From Taudactylus pleione (Eukaryota; Chordata; Amphibia; Anura; Myobatrachidae), in the NCBI GenBank assembly GCA_031769625.1, contig JAUIMM010000003.1, positions 2,890,501 to 2,954,500 on the forward strand: 64,000 nt of DNA, in the 5' to 3' direction. The position numbers and the translations under genes are program-made. Positions 14,301 to 25,965 of the stretch are shown in pieces. The notes beneath the pieces are model-generated. The model was not told the origin of the DNA and ran no database searches. It was given only the letters and a program-made list of their open reading frames with translations. Numbering within the stretch: the stretch's first letter is position 1; every line of letters starts with the position of its first letter.

Positions 14301-17300
14301 GACGCACGCTATGGGTGATTATCGCACGTCTGCGCATGCGGCAAAATACGCATGCGCGAACCGGTCACTGCGTCCGGGAATCGTACGTAGTACACAGTGG
14401 ACGCTACTTTGAGTTACAGCGCCGTTTGTAGGTGGTAACAGGGGAAGGTGCTTGTGAACGGGGGAGTGGTGCTGCGAACGCTGGGGTGTCTGGGCGTCAA
14501 ACCGGAGTTTTATGGGTGTACATAATGAGCATGGATGCGTCATTGTACTCGTCACTTGGTTGTATTTCAGCCTGCAGTGATCGCAGTGCTTGCAGCAGGG
14601 TAGGGTCTACCTCTGTGTGCAGCTCCGATGGCTCTCGATGGTTCCGATTATTCATACCCTTCCTGGCGATGACGTGTGTTAAGAGAGAAAAGTGGGCGTC
14701 TTTAGACCGGCGTGCGTTCGCTCTGCCGTCGCTTTCTAAGACACAGAGGGCGTCCTTACACCAGACAGTGCGATTGCGGAATTTGCATACCCAGCCGCCT
14801 TTGGCTGCGAGAGAGCGCAGCTTAGCGTCCGGGTCTGAATCGACCCCTTTGTTTTATTTAGAGGTGTGCTTGAAAGCAGTGATTCCTACACCGGTTTATA
14901 GAGGAGCCTCAAAGCCAGTGATAAGACTCATTTTCCCTCCATACATCATGATGCCGCTCCTATTACAAGCAGCCGTGACCTAACTAATAGAAATGCGTGG
15001 CCAGGTCTTTTCCTCATCCAAGATCGGCGCACTTGTGACATGCGACTGTTCCCATAATCTGATTGGTTACAAGTTGTTCTATACCCGCTTACTTCATAAC
15101 CAGGCACATTTACTGTACACTGACAAAGTAGAACTCTGTTAATGGGATTAATTCTCCCATCTATTAAGCTGGGTACACACCATACGATATATCGGCCCGG
15201 ACGTGGATCGTAATGATATATTTTATACTCCCGATCCATCCTTCCTTGAATGTGCTGCAAGTCCGATGGGACGATTCAATGATGCACTTACACTGCAGCG
15301 CGTAACAATACATTGCACCGTCGTACGGTAACTTGTTGAGTGTGCCTGGTGGCGTAATATATGATTACATCGCTCGTGCATCGCTGGGTCACAATGTCGT
15401 TCTGGTGCGTACCAAGCTTTAGACTACCTACTAGGAATTTAAGTGGTTCATAGGTGGAAGTATAGAAAAACTGTCCATGTGATTTTTAATATATTAAGAC
15501 TTTGGTGTTTGTTATAAATATATAGAGTAGTAAATACAGAAACACATAGTCAAATCAGATCTTTGACACTGTGCCCAGGCATTACTCACAGCATATCCGG
15601 GATCCCCTGGTTCGCCTCGGTCTCCGCGGTCACCTACAGGGCCCTTGAGAAAAAAAAAAAGGATATTGCGTTATGAAGCGTACTGAACGGCTCTCCATTA
15701 CAATGACTGATCACTAGTCCCATATCCTGGGGATGGTCCTTGGCTGGACTCTTTTGGGGTGCCCTGCACCTCAGACGTGAACCCCTGAATGTTAGGAACA
15801 CCGGTATAGAGGAGCCTTGACGCTGGCCCGGCGCTTAATCATATATTTGCAAATGTATGCAACCAATACCTCTGAATTTCTATTATCATGTAGGGTTGAA
15901 GTATTTTTTGCTGATATTATTGCAGTGTGCTGGAGGGAATACCCTTTTTTTCTGTGGTTCAGAGTAAACCCCGCCCTTTACAAGCACCTGTGCAATATCA
16001 TTAAGCTGATGTGAGCGACCACTATATTTTTTATTTGCAGTGCTGAGAGGCATGAAGGGAGCCAGCATTGGGAGGATGTGCTGGTCCGTATAGTGCCATT
16101 TGGAGGTTTCTGGGGTACCTCCTAGGTGAGGCAGCTCTCGGCTTATACATTTATATATGTTCTGTTATTTTGCAGTACATTAATATGTAATTATATGACC
16201 CAGAGTGGGTGCTACTATTAGGTAGCATTTATTATTTTGGTGTGAGTGTTTGGGCGTGGGGCCCCCGGAGTTACTCTGGCTGGGCCTTTTTCAGGGCATC
16301 ACCACTTAAACAAACAAATAGAAAGGTGAAGAAAAAGTATCTATGTGAATTATTATTTATGTAATTTTAATTCTTTCTTATTATAGTAACACTTTATTGA
16401 TTATCTTTACACATCTAGACTTTACACTTCACTATCACCTTCTATCCCTTTTTCATGTGATGCCCTGGGGATGGTCCTTGGCTGGACTCTTTTGGGGTGC
16501 CCTGCGCCTCAGACGTGAATCCCTGAATGTTAGGGACACCGGTATAGAGGAGCCTTGACGCTGGCCCGGCACTTAAACATATCTGCAAATGTATGCAACC
16601 AATACCTCTGAATTTCTATTATCATGTAGGGTTCAAGTATTTTTTGCTGATATTGTTGCAGTGTGCTGGAGGGAATACCCTTTTTTTTCTGTGGTTCAGA
16701 GTAAATCCCACCCTTTACAAGCACCTGTGCAATATCATAAAGCTGATGTGAGCGACCACTGTATTTTTTATTTGTAGTCCTATATCACTGCAGGGATAAA
16801 GCCGGCATAGACAGTAAGAGTGCCTAAAGGCGATACAAGTCCTGTTGATGGGACACCGCTAATACTTGTGTGAACCACGAAAAGCTCTGAACTATTTCAG
16901 TCGCCAGTCTACTATATCAGATTGATAAATATTCTTTGCTTATGGAGCATATTATCCACTATACCCCGCACTAGACCACAAGATTGGTCATATCTATTCA
17001 TTGATTGCAACAGAATTAACAAGTGATTAAAAGGACACAGGATCACAATCTTATTTATTATCTGCATTGAAGTGTGCCTTTTTGTTGAACCAACAACATC
17101 TTGTTTATAATTACATTGTTTCAACCAGTAATTATTACTGTGTCCCCGTATTAAACCCTCATGTTTTTTAACAGAGGAGGAGAAATCTGATTGAAACCTA
17201 TGGGTGCAACATTTACATGATTAGACTGGACAGTACAGTGATATTTTTACAGACCCACTCCATGCACCTATGACTATTATTGCCTATTAATGCACTATTT

Positions 17301-20300
17301 ATACTTATATAATATATTTATTTGTGACTCTGTACAATTGGTTTATTTAGATGTGAATTTTGTATTCTTTCTGATGCTTATGATATAAATAAAACGTTTT
17401 AATTGACTCAGCAAATTAATTTAGGCTAAAGCTGGGTGCACACTGAACGACGTGTTTACCCAGCGATGTAGTGTATTATACACGCTGCACAATTTAAACG
17501 ATTTGTCGTTCCAATGCGTCGGAATCCGCCAAACCGTTAACAATATCGTGCAATATGTAGGGGCCTTGAGCGCTGTACTTTTTTCTTTTTTACAAATAGA
17601 AATAGGATCTCAAGACAGTGGTCATGAGAATATACCATAATGATGTATTGTAAGGTGAGCGTATTATCTACGGCAGTGTTTTCCAGATCCAGGCCTCAGG
17701 GAACCCTTAAGGTGCATACACACACAATGTTCACTTTCTACGTTAAAAAAATGAACGATTATCGTTCATGCGCGTTCACGTTTGTAGTTTAGTCAGACTG
17801 ACCAACTCAACGATTTTCATTAAGGGAATATGCAAAAAATCATTAAAAAAAAAATCGTTCATTACATTTAGTAAATGAACGAATTTAGTAGATGATTTTT
17901 GTTCATTTTTCCCTTGAAAAAATCAACGAAAATAGTTTAATAAAATCGTTCATTTACAAAATCGTTGTGTGGATGCAGCTTAACAGTGCATGTTTTCCTG
18001 CTTTCCCCACAGAATCACAGGTGAAAGATATGTGTCAGTCAGTAATGAATACACCTGTGCTCCAGCAAGGAGTTATGGACTGTTATGGAGCGTACACACG
18101 GTCAGATTTGTCAGATGAACGATTAAACGATTTGAACGATTTTACCAAAGTTTTGAACGATTTGAACGATTTTACCAAAGTTTTGAACGATTTGAACGAT
18201 TTTTGACTGCATTAAAATGAATGGTATCGTCCAAGTCTGACTGCAAACCCATCAGATGTCAGATATCGTTATCTGACAAACGGGAACGCGCATCGTTGAT
18301 TGTCCATCGTTCAGGCATGTCAGATATGAACGATTTTCCTTCAGATATGAACGACTGAATGATTTTTAAATCGTTATCGTTCATATCTGAAGGAAAAATC
18401 TGATCGTGTGTATGCACCATTACAGTTTCCTGAGGACTGGATTTGGAAAACACAAATTTACAGGAATTATACTGACAGGAGGGTTCTAGGAGAAGATAAA
18501 AGAAAACTATTTTTCTGTAGTTCATCCATAAAACAACATGTAAGGAAAGCCTCCATTACACCGATGACGCACTCACGCTACCTGGAGATTTTATGTTTGC
18601 ATTCTGCCTTTTGTTCATTAATGACATTTTTTATCATACAGCCAGGAAGCTTTTTCCTCAGCACTTTGTATCTGTCTCTATTATTTCCTATAGAAGGCCA
18701 CAAAACATAGCGGGGCCCTTTACCATGGAAACGGACGCAGTACAGCTAAAACAGGCTACTGACGTCACTAAGCGACTTCTGCCCTGCAGGCCCTTGGCGA
18801 GTGTTATAGACTGGAACGCCTAGACAATGAGGAGCATAAATTATATATGTGCACAATCCTCCAATTGTCTGCCGTGAGCATTTAAAGGGGAATGCCTCCA
18901 TTCTGAACGGTCTATGGAAAATCAAGATGTGCTACTATTGTGAGTCCAATTGGTAATGCGCAGCGCGATGTGGGAATAAATCGATTTCACTGAACGAATG
19001 TGTTTACATTTTATTTCCTGGAAATGGTTTCTGTGTTTCAGTATTTTTGGATAATTATTCGATATGTCTTTGAGGATTACTAGAAAATGTCTGTGCCGTT
19101 TTGGTAACTGTATTCTCAGGGGCGTATAAAGAGAGGAGGAGCTCGTGTATATTCACCGTCCGTGGCCCCCTCCTCTCTCTCTCCGGCGGCCATTTTCCAG
19201 CATTTTGTGCAGGGCTGAGACACCAGACATGGGACCTCGGAAAGGTGAGTATTATAAAATATGGGTGCAGTGTGCCCCCCACCACCTCCCCTAGACCCAG
19301 GGGCCCGTATACACCGCACACCCTGCACCCACTATAAATACGCCCCTGTGCACACTGTCTGGGATTACATAAAGCATCACTATCTTCAATATTGCTTGCA
19401 CAGTGGGGGATAGGAAGTATAAATGATATGGACAAAGTGAGTGTGATAAGGCCTAGAAATGATAGTGATGGGAACGGCTGGAGAGTGGTCACTTATAGCG
19501 TGTTTTAAGCGCTTTACCTGGGTACACACTATACAACTTATTGTACGAGACACTGTTTTGACGCAGATTGGAATAATATATTGTACACATCGTATAGTGA
19601 GTACACCCGATACGTTGTTCATTGAATCGTCCCATTGGATGTGCTGCACGTCAGATGGGAAGGTGCAATGAATGACGCAATGTGGTTACATGCAGCATGT
19701 AACCATACATCATGCCGTCGTACGCCAGATCGTACAGTGTGTATGGCGGCGTGATGTATCGTTACATCACATCGCTGGGTTGCACCCTCATAATGGTGTG
19801 TACACAGCTTTAGGTTGGGTGACTGTTATTGTAAAGGTTATTAAAGGTAATTTATAATAGTGCAAAAGCCGAGTGCAAATGCCGTTTAATGACATCATGT
19901 GCCGATTGTCTGGGGGAAGCGCTAAGATTTGCCAGCCAAAAAGCGGCATCTGCGGGAGTGCAAAATGCAGCATCCTCGGTTAGGGTTAGGCACTGGGGGG
20001 AAGGTTAGGGTTAGGCACCCCTAACGGATGGTTAGGGTTAGGAGGTAGAATTAGGTTAGTGAATACTTAGCTAGTATGGTCACGATGGTCAAGACCATCG
20101 CGACCATCGGGCTTGCGACGAGACCCTCGTGGTAGGATCCTTACAGTGCTTTCGGCTCTAACAGAGCCGAAAGCACTCCCACTGACATCACTTGTGATGT
20201 CAGTGGGGCCGGCCCCAGACGGTAGGCGTTCCCATGGGAACGCCTCCGTCTGGCCAGCCACGCCCCCGGCCCGCCCACCAAAGGGGCGTGCTGTCACTCA

Positions 20301-23300
20301 ACATCGACAGCAAGCCCCCTTTGGTACGAGACCCGGAGCAACGGCTTGCAGCGTCGCTATCCGGGTCTCGCGCATGCGCACTGGGCCAACATCGAATGAA
20401 TCAGGCCCACAGTGCATAAGGAGAAAAACAAAAGTAGTATAGAGGATTCGGGTGATTATAAAATGGTCGTAACTGGATTTCGTAGTAACACTTTCAGTCT
20501 TTAAACCATAAGCATCCACATTCGGTTCTGCAATCTCAAAACTAAGTGCGGACGGACTTTCCCGATGGGAGGAATATCAAACGCCGTGATCTAAGGCCGC
20601 AACTGTGAATGCGCCACGTCTCTGAGCTTTGGCGTCCATCGGAGAGAGAGGAGAACTGGTAGCGAATATAAATGGCAGTGAATATAAAGGACATTATGGA
20701 TGAAGGAACGCTTAAGTATTTAATGGTGGTGACTGTAAGTAAGTGTACGAGGGGCGTAATAAGCAGCGCAAGTTATAGTGACAACACCGTGAACGCCAAA
20801 CTGGATTTCACAACTTACTCTGTCTCCAGGCGGACCCGGGGCACCTTCCTTCTTGCCGTCATCCCCTTGCTCTCCCTGTAGACAAAAACAATAAAATATT
20901 ATACATAGGATATCGGTATAATGGTAATAGCTACGTGACCTAGTGTAAGCTGCTATAATGTACAAGACACTGTAACACTGCATCCTGCATCTAATCCAGT
21001 AACAGTATAGCGGTGACATTACACAGCGTCAGTCCCGGCATTCCTGTCTATGCACCGCAAACCCCTACTACTGTACGTGCTGCACGCTGCAAACAGTTAA
21101 ATGTGTGTGGGATGGGGATAAAGTGTCTAATTTATGTAGGAGTTTACATGAATGAAGGAGGGGAAAAAAATAAGAGCAATGGGAAGTGACACGGAAACAT
21201 CCAGGGGAAAAGGAGCCAGAGAGTAAACATCTGAGGCTACAGACGCACAATGCAGGGAGAGAAAGATGGGTGTATTGGACTTGGCGGTCGGCCCACACAC
21301 AGATATATTCATGTACTTAGTTCATGTGGGGCTCCCAGGGGATGGGAACTGAGCACACTGTATACAAAACGGAGATCATGCTACATAAACCTTGTGATAA
21401 AGCCGGCTGTCCTGCAGGAAAGGAAGAGGCAAAATGACATAATATACTTTTCCATATACAGTAAATTAAGCTTTAGCTACTGTGTTCAGTTACTGTGCTT
21501 TCCATACTGCTACTTGTGCAATAAAGTTACAACACGCTATAAAAGTTGCACTGACCCCGCCTTGGTCACATGACATATCCTATAGCTTCTAAAAGAGTGG
21601 CTCACAAGTATTTTAATGAAGACCAATCACACACAGACCGTGGAGGCCAAGTGTATCTGATGCTCACTGCAAAAGCGCTTTAGACATGCAGCGTTGCACC
21701 CGGATGCACCTCCTGACGTTTTTGCAAGTTGGGGAATCAGGACAACGTGTGCATGCTGCTGTTACCACCCCCTCCTTTTAATGCACATCACAGGGAGTGA
21801 CCACGTCCCACCGGGGCGGTCTACAGTACGTAAAATGCACTTGGCTGCCGCTAGCCATCTAAAAACTAGGGGTGAGCGGATTCGGTTCTACTCGGTTCCG
21901 TTCGGATTTAAAAACCGAATCTTATTGGCTATCCAATACTCGTGACAGCTGATAGCCAATAAGATTTGGTTTTTAAATCCGAACGGAACCGAGTAGAACA
22001 GAATCCGCTCACCCCTACTAAAAACAATACTTCAATGCTCCAGTGCCAGGTGTGCACAGCGTTCGTTCGCGGCTCTTCTGCTCTGCAAAGTAGTAGTGAA
22101 CACAATATTCCTCCCATCCTTCCGGCACACTGGACAAAGCTGTCCTGATTGGATGAGTTGGGAGTCATGTGGACGGTCTGCCCAGCGACGTAGTTACAGC
22201 CTAACCTCACATCACTTTAAAATCTCCCTTTTGAAAAAAGAAAAAAAATATATATTTTTTTTCTTTTCCTAAAATACTGCTGGGTGTGACCTGAAGCTCC
22301 CCCATCTCAGAGGAGCTGGTGCGGAAGCCAAGAAGTTGTCATGTGCCCAGATGCAGGGCCAATAACTAGGGGTATACAGACGGTGCCACCGTCCGGGGCA
22401 CAAGGCTAAGGGGGCGGCACAGTGTAAATGGAGGAACACCACATTGGAGTCGCTGCCCTGGTGGCACTTGTATTTGGCACCCTGCAGCCTAGATGGCTCC
22501 CATGATGGCGCTCAGCGTCCCATGTGCGGGGGGGATTTGTTGGGCCTGGCACAGGATGCGTTCCTGCCCTGCTGCTGCACTGCCCCTATGAATTCTTCCT
22601 CTACAACAACTCATTTCAATAATAACAATGAAATCTCCTTTCTGCACACCTTGGCTTCCACCACGGATCGGTATGAAATACCGCCGGACCTACGCCGGAA
22701 GACCAGCAGCAGTGAAGATCCCGACAGCGCCAAAGCTAAGTATTTACTAGCCCTACTCCCCCTCTAACGCTAACCCTCCTTTAGGGGTGCCTAACCTTAA
22801 ACTCCCTCCCTAGTGCCTAACCCTAACCCCCCTCTAAGTGCCTAAACCTATCCCCCCCCTTCCCCGCAGCCTAACCCTAAGTCTCCCGGGGGGGTGTCTA
22901 ATCCTAACCTCCCCCTGGGGGTGCCTAACTTTAACCCCCCTTCCCCTAGAATAAACCTAACCCTCCCAGGAAGGGGGGGGTGTGCCTGACTTTAAGTCCC
23001 ACCAGGAGCCCTAAAACCTAACCCCCCCTCCGCGGCTGTCCGCGCCCGGCTTACCTTCGTTCGGTATGCAGGGCGTCGGGCTCCCGGCGTAGGTCTAATG
23101 ACAGGCACCTGTCATTAGTACCTTGCCGGGATTTGACAGTCGGGAAGCCGGCGGTCAGCATTTCGACCATCGGCTTCCTGCCTGTATCCCGACAACTTTC
23201 AGTAGCGTCTCTGCTGAAGACTTCCATGGCTACAGACGTCCGGCAGGGGGCACGGAGAGCTGGACGGTGTTACCATTGCAATCTGTGTCCTTAGTTCTCA

Positions 23301-25906
23301 CTGTTCTTAGTAGGAGTTTCCTCTCTCGCTGCTGGATGCTTGGCCTCAGGAACAATGGAAGTGCAGGCCAGTCCAGCTGGACCCAGCCACACAGCATTCG
23401 TAGAAAGAGGCTCTCTGACCTCCAGCCAAACACATGAGTCATATTCTAGCCTGAACTGGTTACAAGATAGCTGAGTCAGCACGTGTGCGAGAGAGGGGAC
23501 CGGGTTTCAGGGGCTCTCTGCACCCCCCTTCCCCTTATTATGCATATGTCTTATAGCAAAGAGTTTAAGAGGAGAATTTGCTCCTGAAGGATTCTGGGAA
23601 TAAGCACACTAAATTCCCTCATTCCAGCTGCGGGCCAGCACAAACAGGATGGATTAATCACCAATCCTTCTGTGATACAGTATTTCTGATCTTAGAGGAA
23701 ACAAATAATATTTCCAGTAAAAATAGTAAAAAAAAAAAAAAAAAAAAGGAAATAAATTAAAGATCTCTTCATATCCAAATGTGTATAACATTACATTGTA
23801 AAACTGAGTGCAACAACTGAAGCGTGCTCTCCCCCAAAGCTCAGCCTGGAGGGGCGGAGACTTAGTTGCCATAAGCCCCGCCTCCACACACGTTATAGGC
23901 TGCTTGCCTGATTCAAACAGACAGGAGCAGTTGTCGTTGTCTATGCCCCTCCCCTAATGCATACATCATGAATAAGGGAGAGTCTCACACACAAGACATG
24001 GAAGGGAAGAGAATCCGGGTGCATGGAGTCCAGCGTTCACTCATGATGTATGAGCAGATAGAGGAGAAATGACAACTGCTCCTGTCTGATTATATCGGGT
24101 GAGTGCTAGTCTACATTAGACGTGCAGAGAACATGAGAGGCTGGGTCACGGCGGATACGCACATCTGTGGTACTCATTATGCATGTCACATTGAATTTAG
24201 TATATCTATCTATCTCCTCTGCAAATTCGATATATTAACTCATCAGACATGTTCTCTTTCACAGGAGGCCCCATTCTAGTATTATTTTCATTTATTTATA
24301 TGGTGCCACAAGGTGTCAGCAGCGCCTTACATAGTACAGAAACAGAAGAAATATTACACAGTACAGAACACGGGCTACAAGGTGTATGCAACATTGTAGC
24401 AGTCATAATACCCAATTACGCAGCGCCGGCTGAACCCAAAGGTTTGGTGCTGCTGCTTGCCAGCGGAGAGGAGAGGATGGTATAAGTGAGGGATGGAAAA
24501 GCCGGATGTAGTTTAAATCCCGGCTGTCAGGATGCCTGCGCTCAGATGGCCGGCGCCAGCATCCCAACACCAGTCAGAATCCCAGCGCCAGAATCCCAAC
24601 ACCAGTCAGAATCCCAGCACCAGCATCCCAACACCAGTCAGAATCCCAGCGCCAGCATCCCAACACCAGTCAGAATCCCAGCGCCAGCATCCCAACACCA
24701 GTCAGAATCCCAGCGCCAGAATCCCAACACCAGTCAGAATCCCAGCACCAGCATCCCAACACCAGTCAGAATCCCAGCGCCAGCATCCCAACACCAGTCA
24801 GAATCCCAGCGCCAGCATCCCAACACCAGTCAGAATCCCAGCGCCAGCATCCCAACGGTAAGTAGCAGGGTTAGGGGGAGGGTTAGGCACTAGGGGGAGG
24901 GTTAGGCACTAGGGGGGGAGGGTTAGGGTTAGGCACTAGGGGGAGGGTTAGGCACTGGAGGGAGGGTTAGGCACTAGGGGGAGGGTTAGGCACTAGGGGG
25001 GAGGGTTAGGCACTAGGGGGGAGGGTTAGGCACTAGGGGGGAGGGTTAGGCACTAGGGGGGAGGGTTAGGGTTAGGCACTAGGGGGAGGGTTAGGCACTG
25101 GGGGGAGGTTTAGGCACCAGGGGGGAGGGTTAGGGTTAGGCACCAGGGGGGAGGGTTAGGGTTAGGCACTAGGGGGAGGGTTAGGCACTGGGGGGGAGGG
25201 TTAGGCACTAGGGGGGAGGGTTAGGGTTAGGCACTAGGGGGGAGGGTTAGGCACTAGGGGGGAGGGTTATTGTTAGGCACTAGGGGGGAGGGTTAGGCAC
25301 TAGGGGGGAGGGTTATTGTTAGGCACTAGGGGGAGGGTTAGGCACAAGGGGGGAGGGTTATTGTTAGGCACTAGGGGGGAGGGTTAGGCACTAGGGGGGA
25401 GGGTTATTGTTAGGCACTAGGGGGGAGGGTTAGGCACTAGGGGGGAGGGTTAGGGTTAGGCACTAGGGGGAAGGTTAGGCACTAGGGGGAAGGTTAGGGT
25501 TAGGCACTAGGGGGGAGGGTTAGGCACTGGGGGGGAGGGTTAGGCACTAGGGGGGAGGGTTAGGCACTAGGGGGGAGGGTTATTGTTAGGCACTAGGGGG
25601 AGGGTTAGGCACAAGGGGGGAGGGTTATTGTTAGGCACTAGGGGGGAGGGTTAGGCACTAGGGGGGAGGGTTAGGCACTAGGGGGGAGGGTTAGGGTTAG
25701 GCACTAGGGGGAAGGTTAGGGTTAGGCACTAGGGGGGGAGGGTTAGGCACTAGGGGGGAGGGTTATTGTTAGGCACTAGGGGGGAGGGTTAGGCACTAGG
25801 GGGGAGGGTTATTGTTAGGCACTAGGGGGAGGGTTAGGCACTAGGGGGGAGGGTTAGGCACTAGTGGGGAGGGTTAGGCACTAGGGGGGAGGGTCAGGGT
25901 TAGGCA

Positions 25907-25965
<59 letters not shown>

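Larger units (their letters stand above)
9796..15589 (-). other. Intron W14-W15 (5,794 bp)
   Basis: Contains a 598-bp element (11,425-12,022), a minisatellite element (about 12,085-13,250), a 579-bp element (14,269-14,847) and a TTA-flanked MITE (15,167-15,418). The stretches 9,850-11,420 and 13,260-14,260 show no repeat or gene that I recognise. Confidence 0.85.
17674..18454. mobile_element. hAT-like MITE split by two insertions
   Basis: Begins cagtgttttccagatcc and ends ggactggatttggaaaacac, with inverted internal blocks. Its sequence is continuous only if 17,710-17,979 and 18,086-18,419 are removed. Related copies occur at about 26,790, 32,330 and 60,008. No clear 8-bp duplication remains. 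Confidence 0.78.
15644..20818 (-). other. Intron W13-W14 (5,175 bp)
   Basis: Contains the 315-bp direct-repeat pair (15,727-16,775), an hAT-like MITE split by two other MITEs (17,674-18,454), foldbacks at 19,117-19,348 and 19,517-19,809, and minisatellite and GC-rich element fragments at 19,960-20,408. The stretches 16,800-17,430 and 18,460-19,100 show nothing recognisable. Confidence 0.85.

Noticed and set aside
24486..24893. Ser/Gln/Pro-rich repeat frames (SQHQSESQ)
   Set aside because: Translation of a 32-bp tandem repeat in three successive frames.
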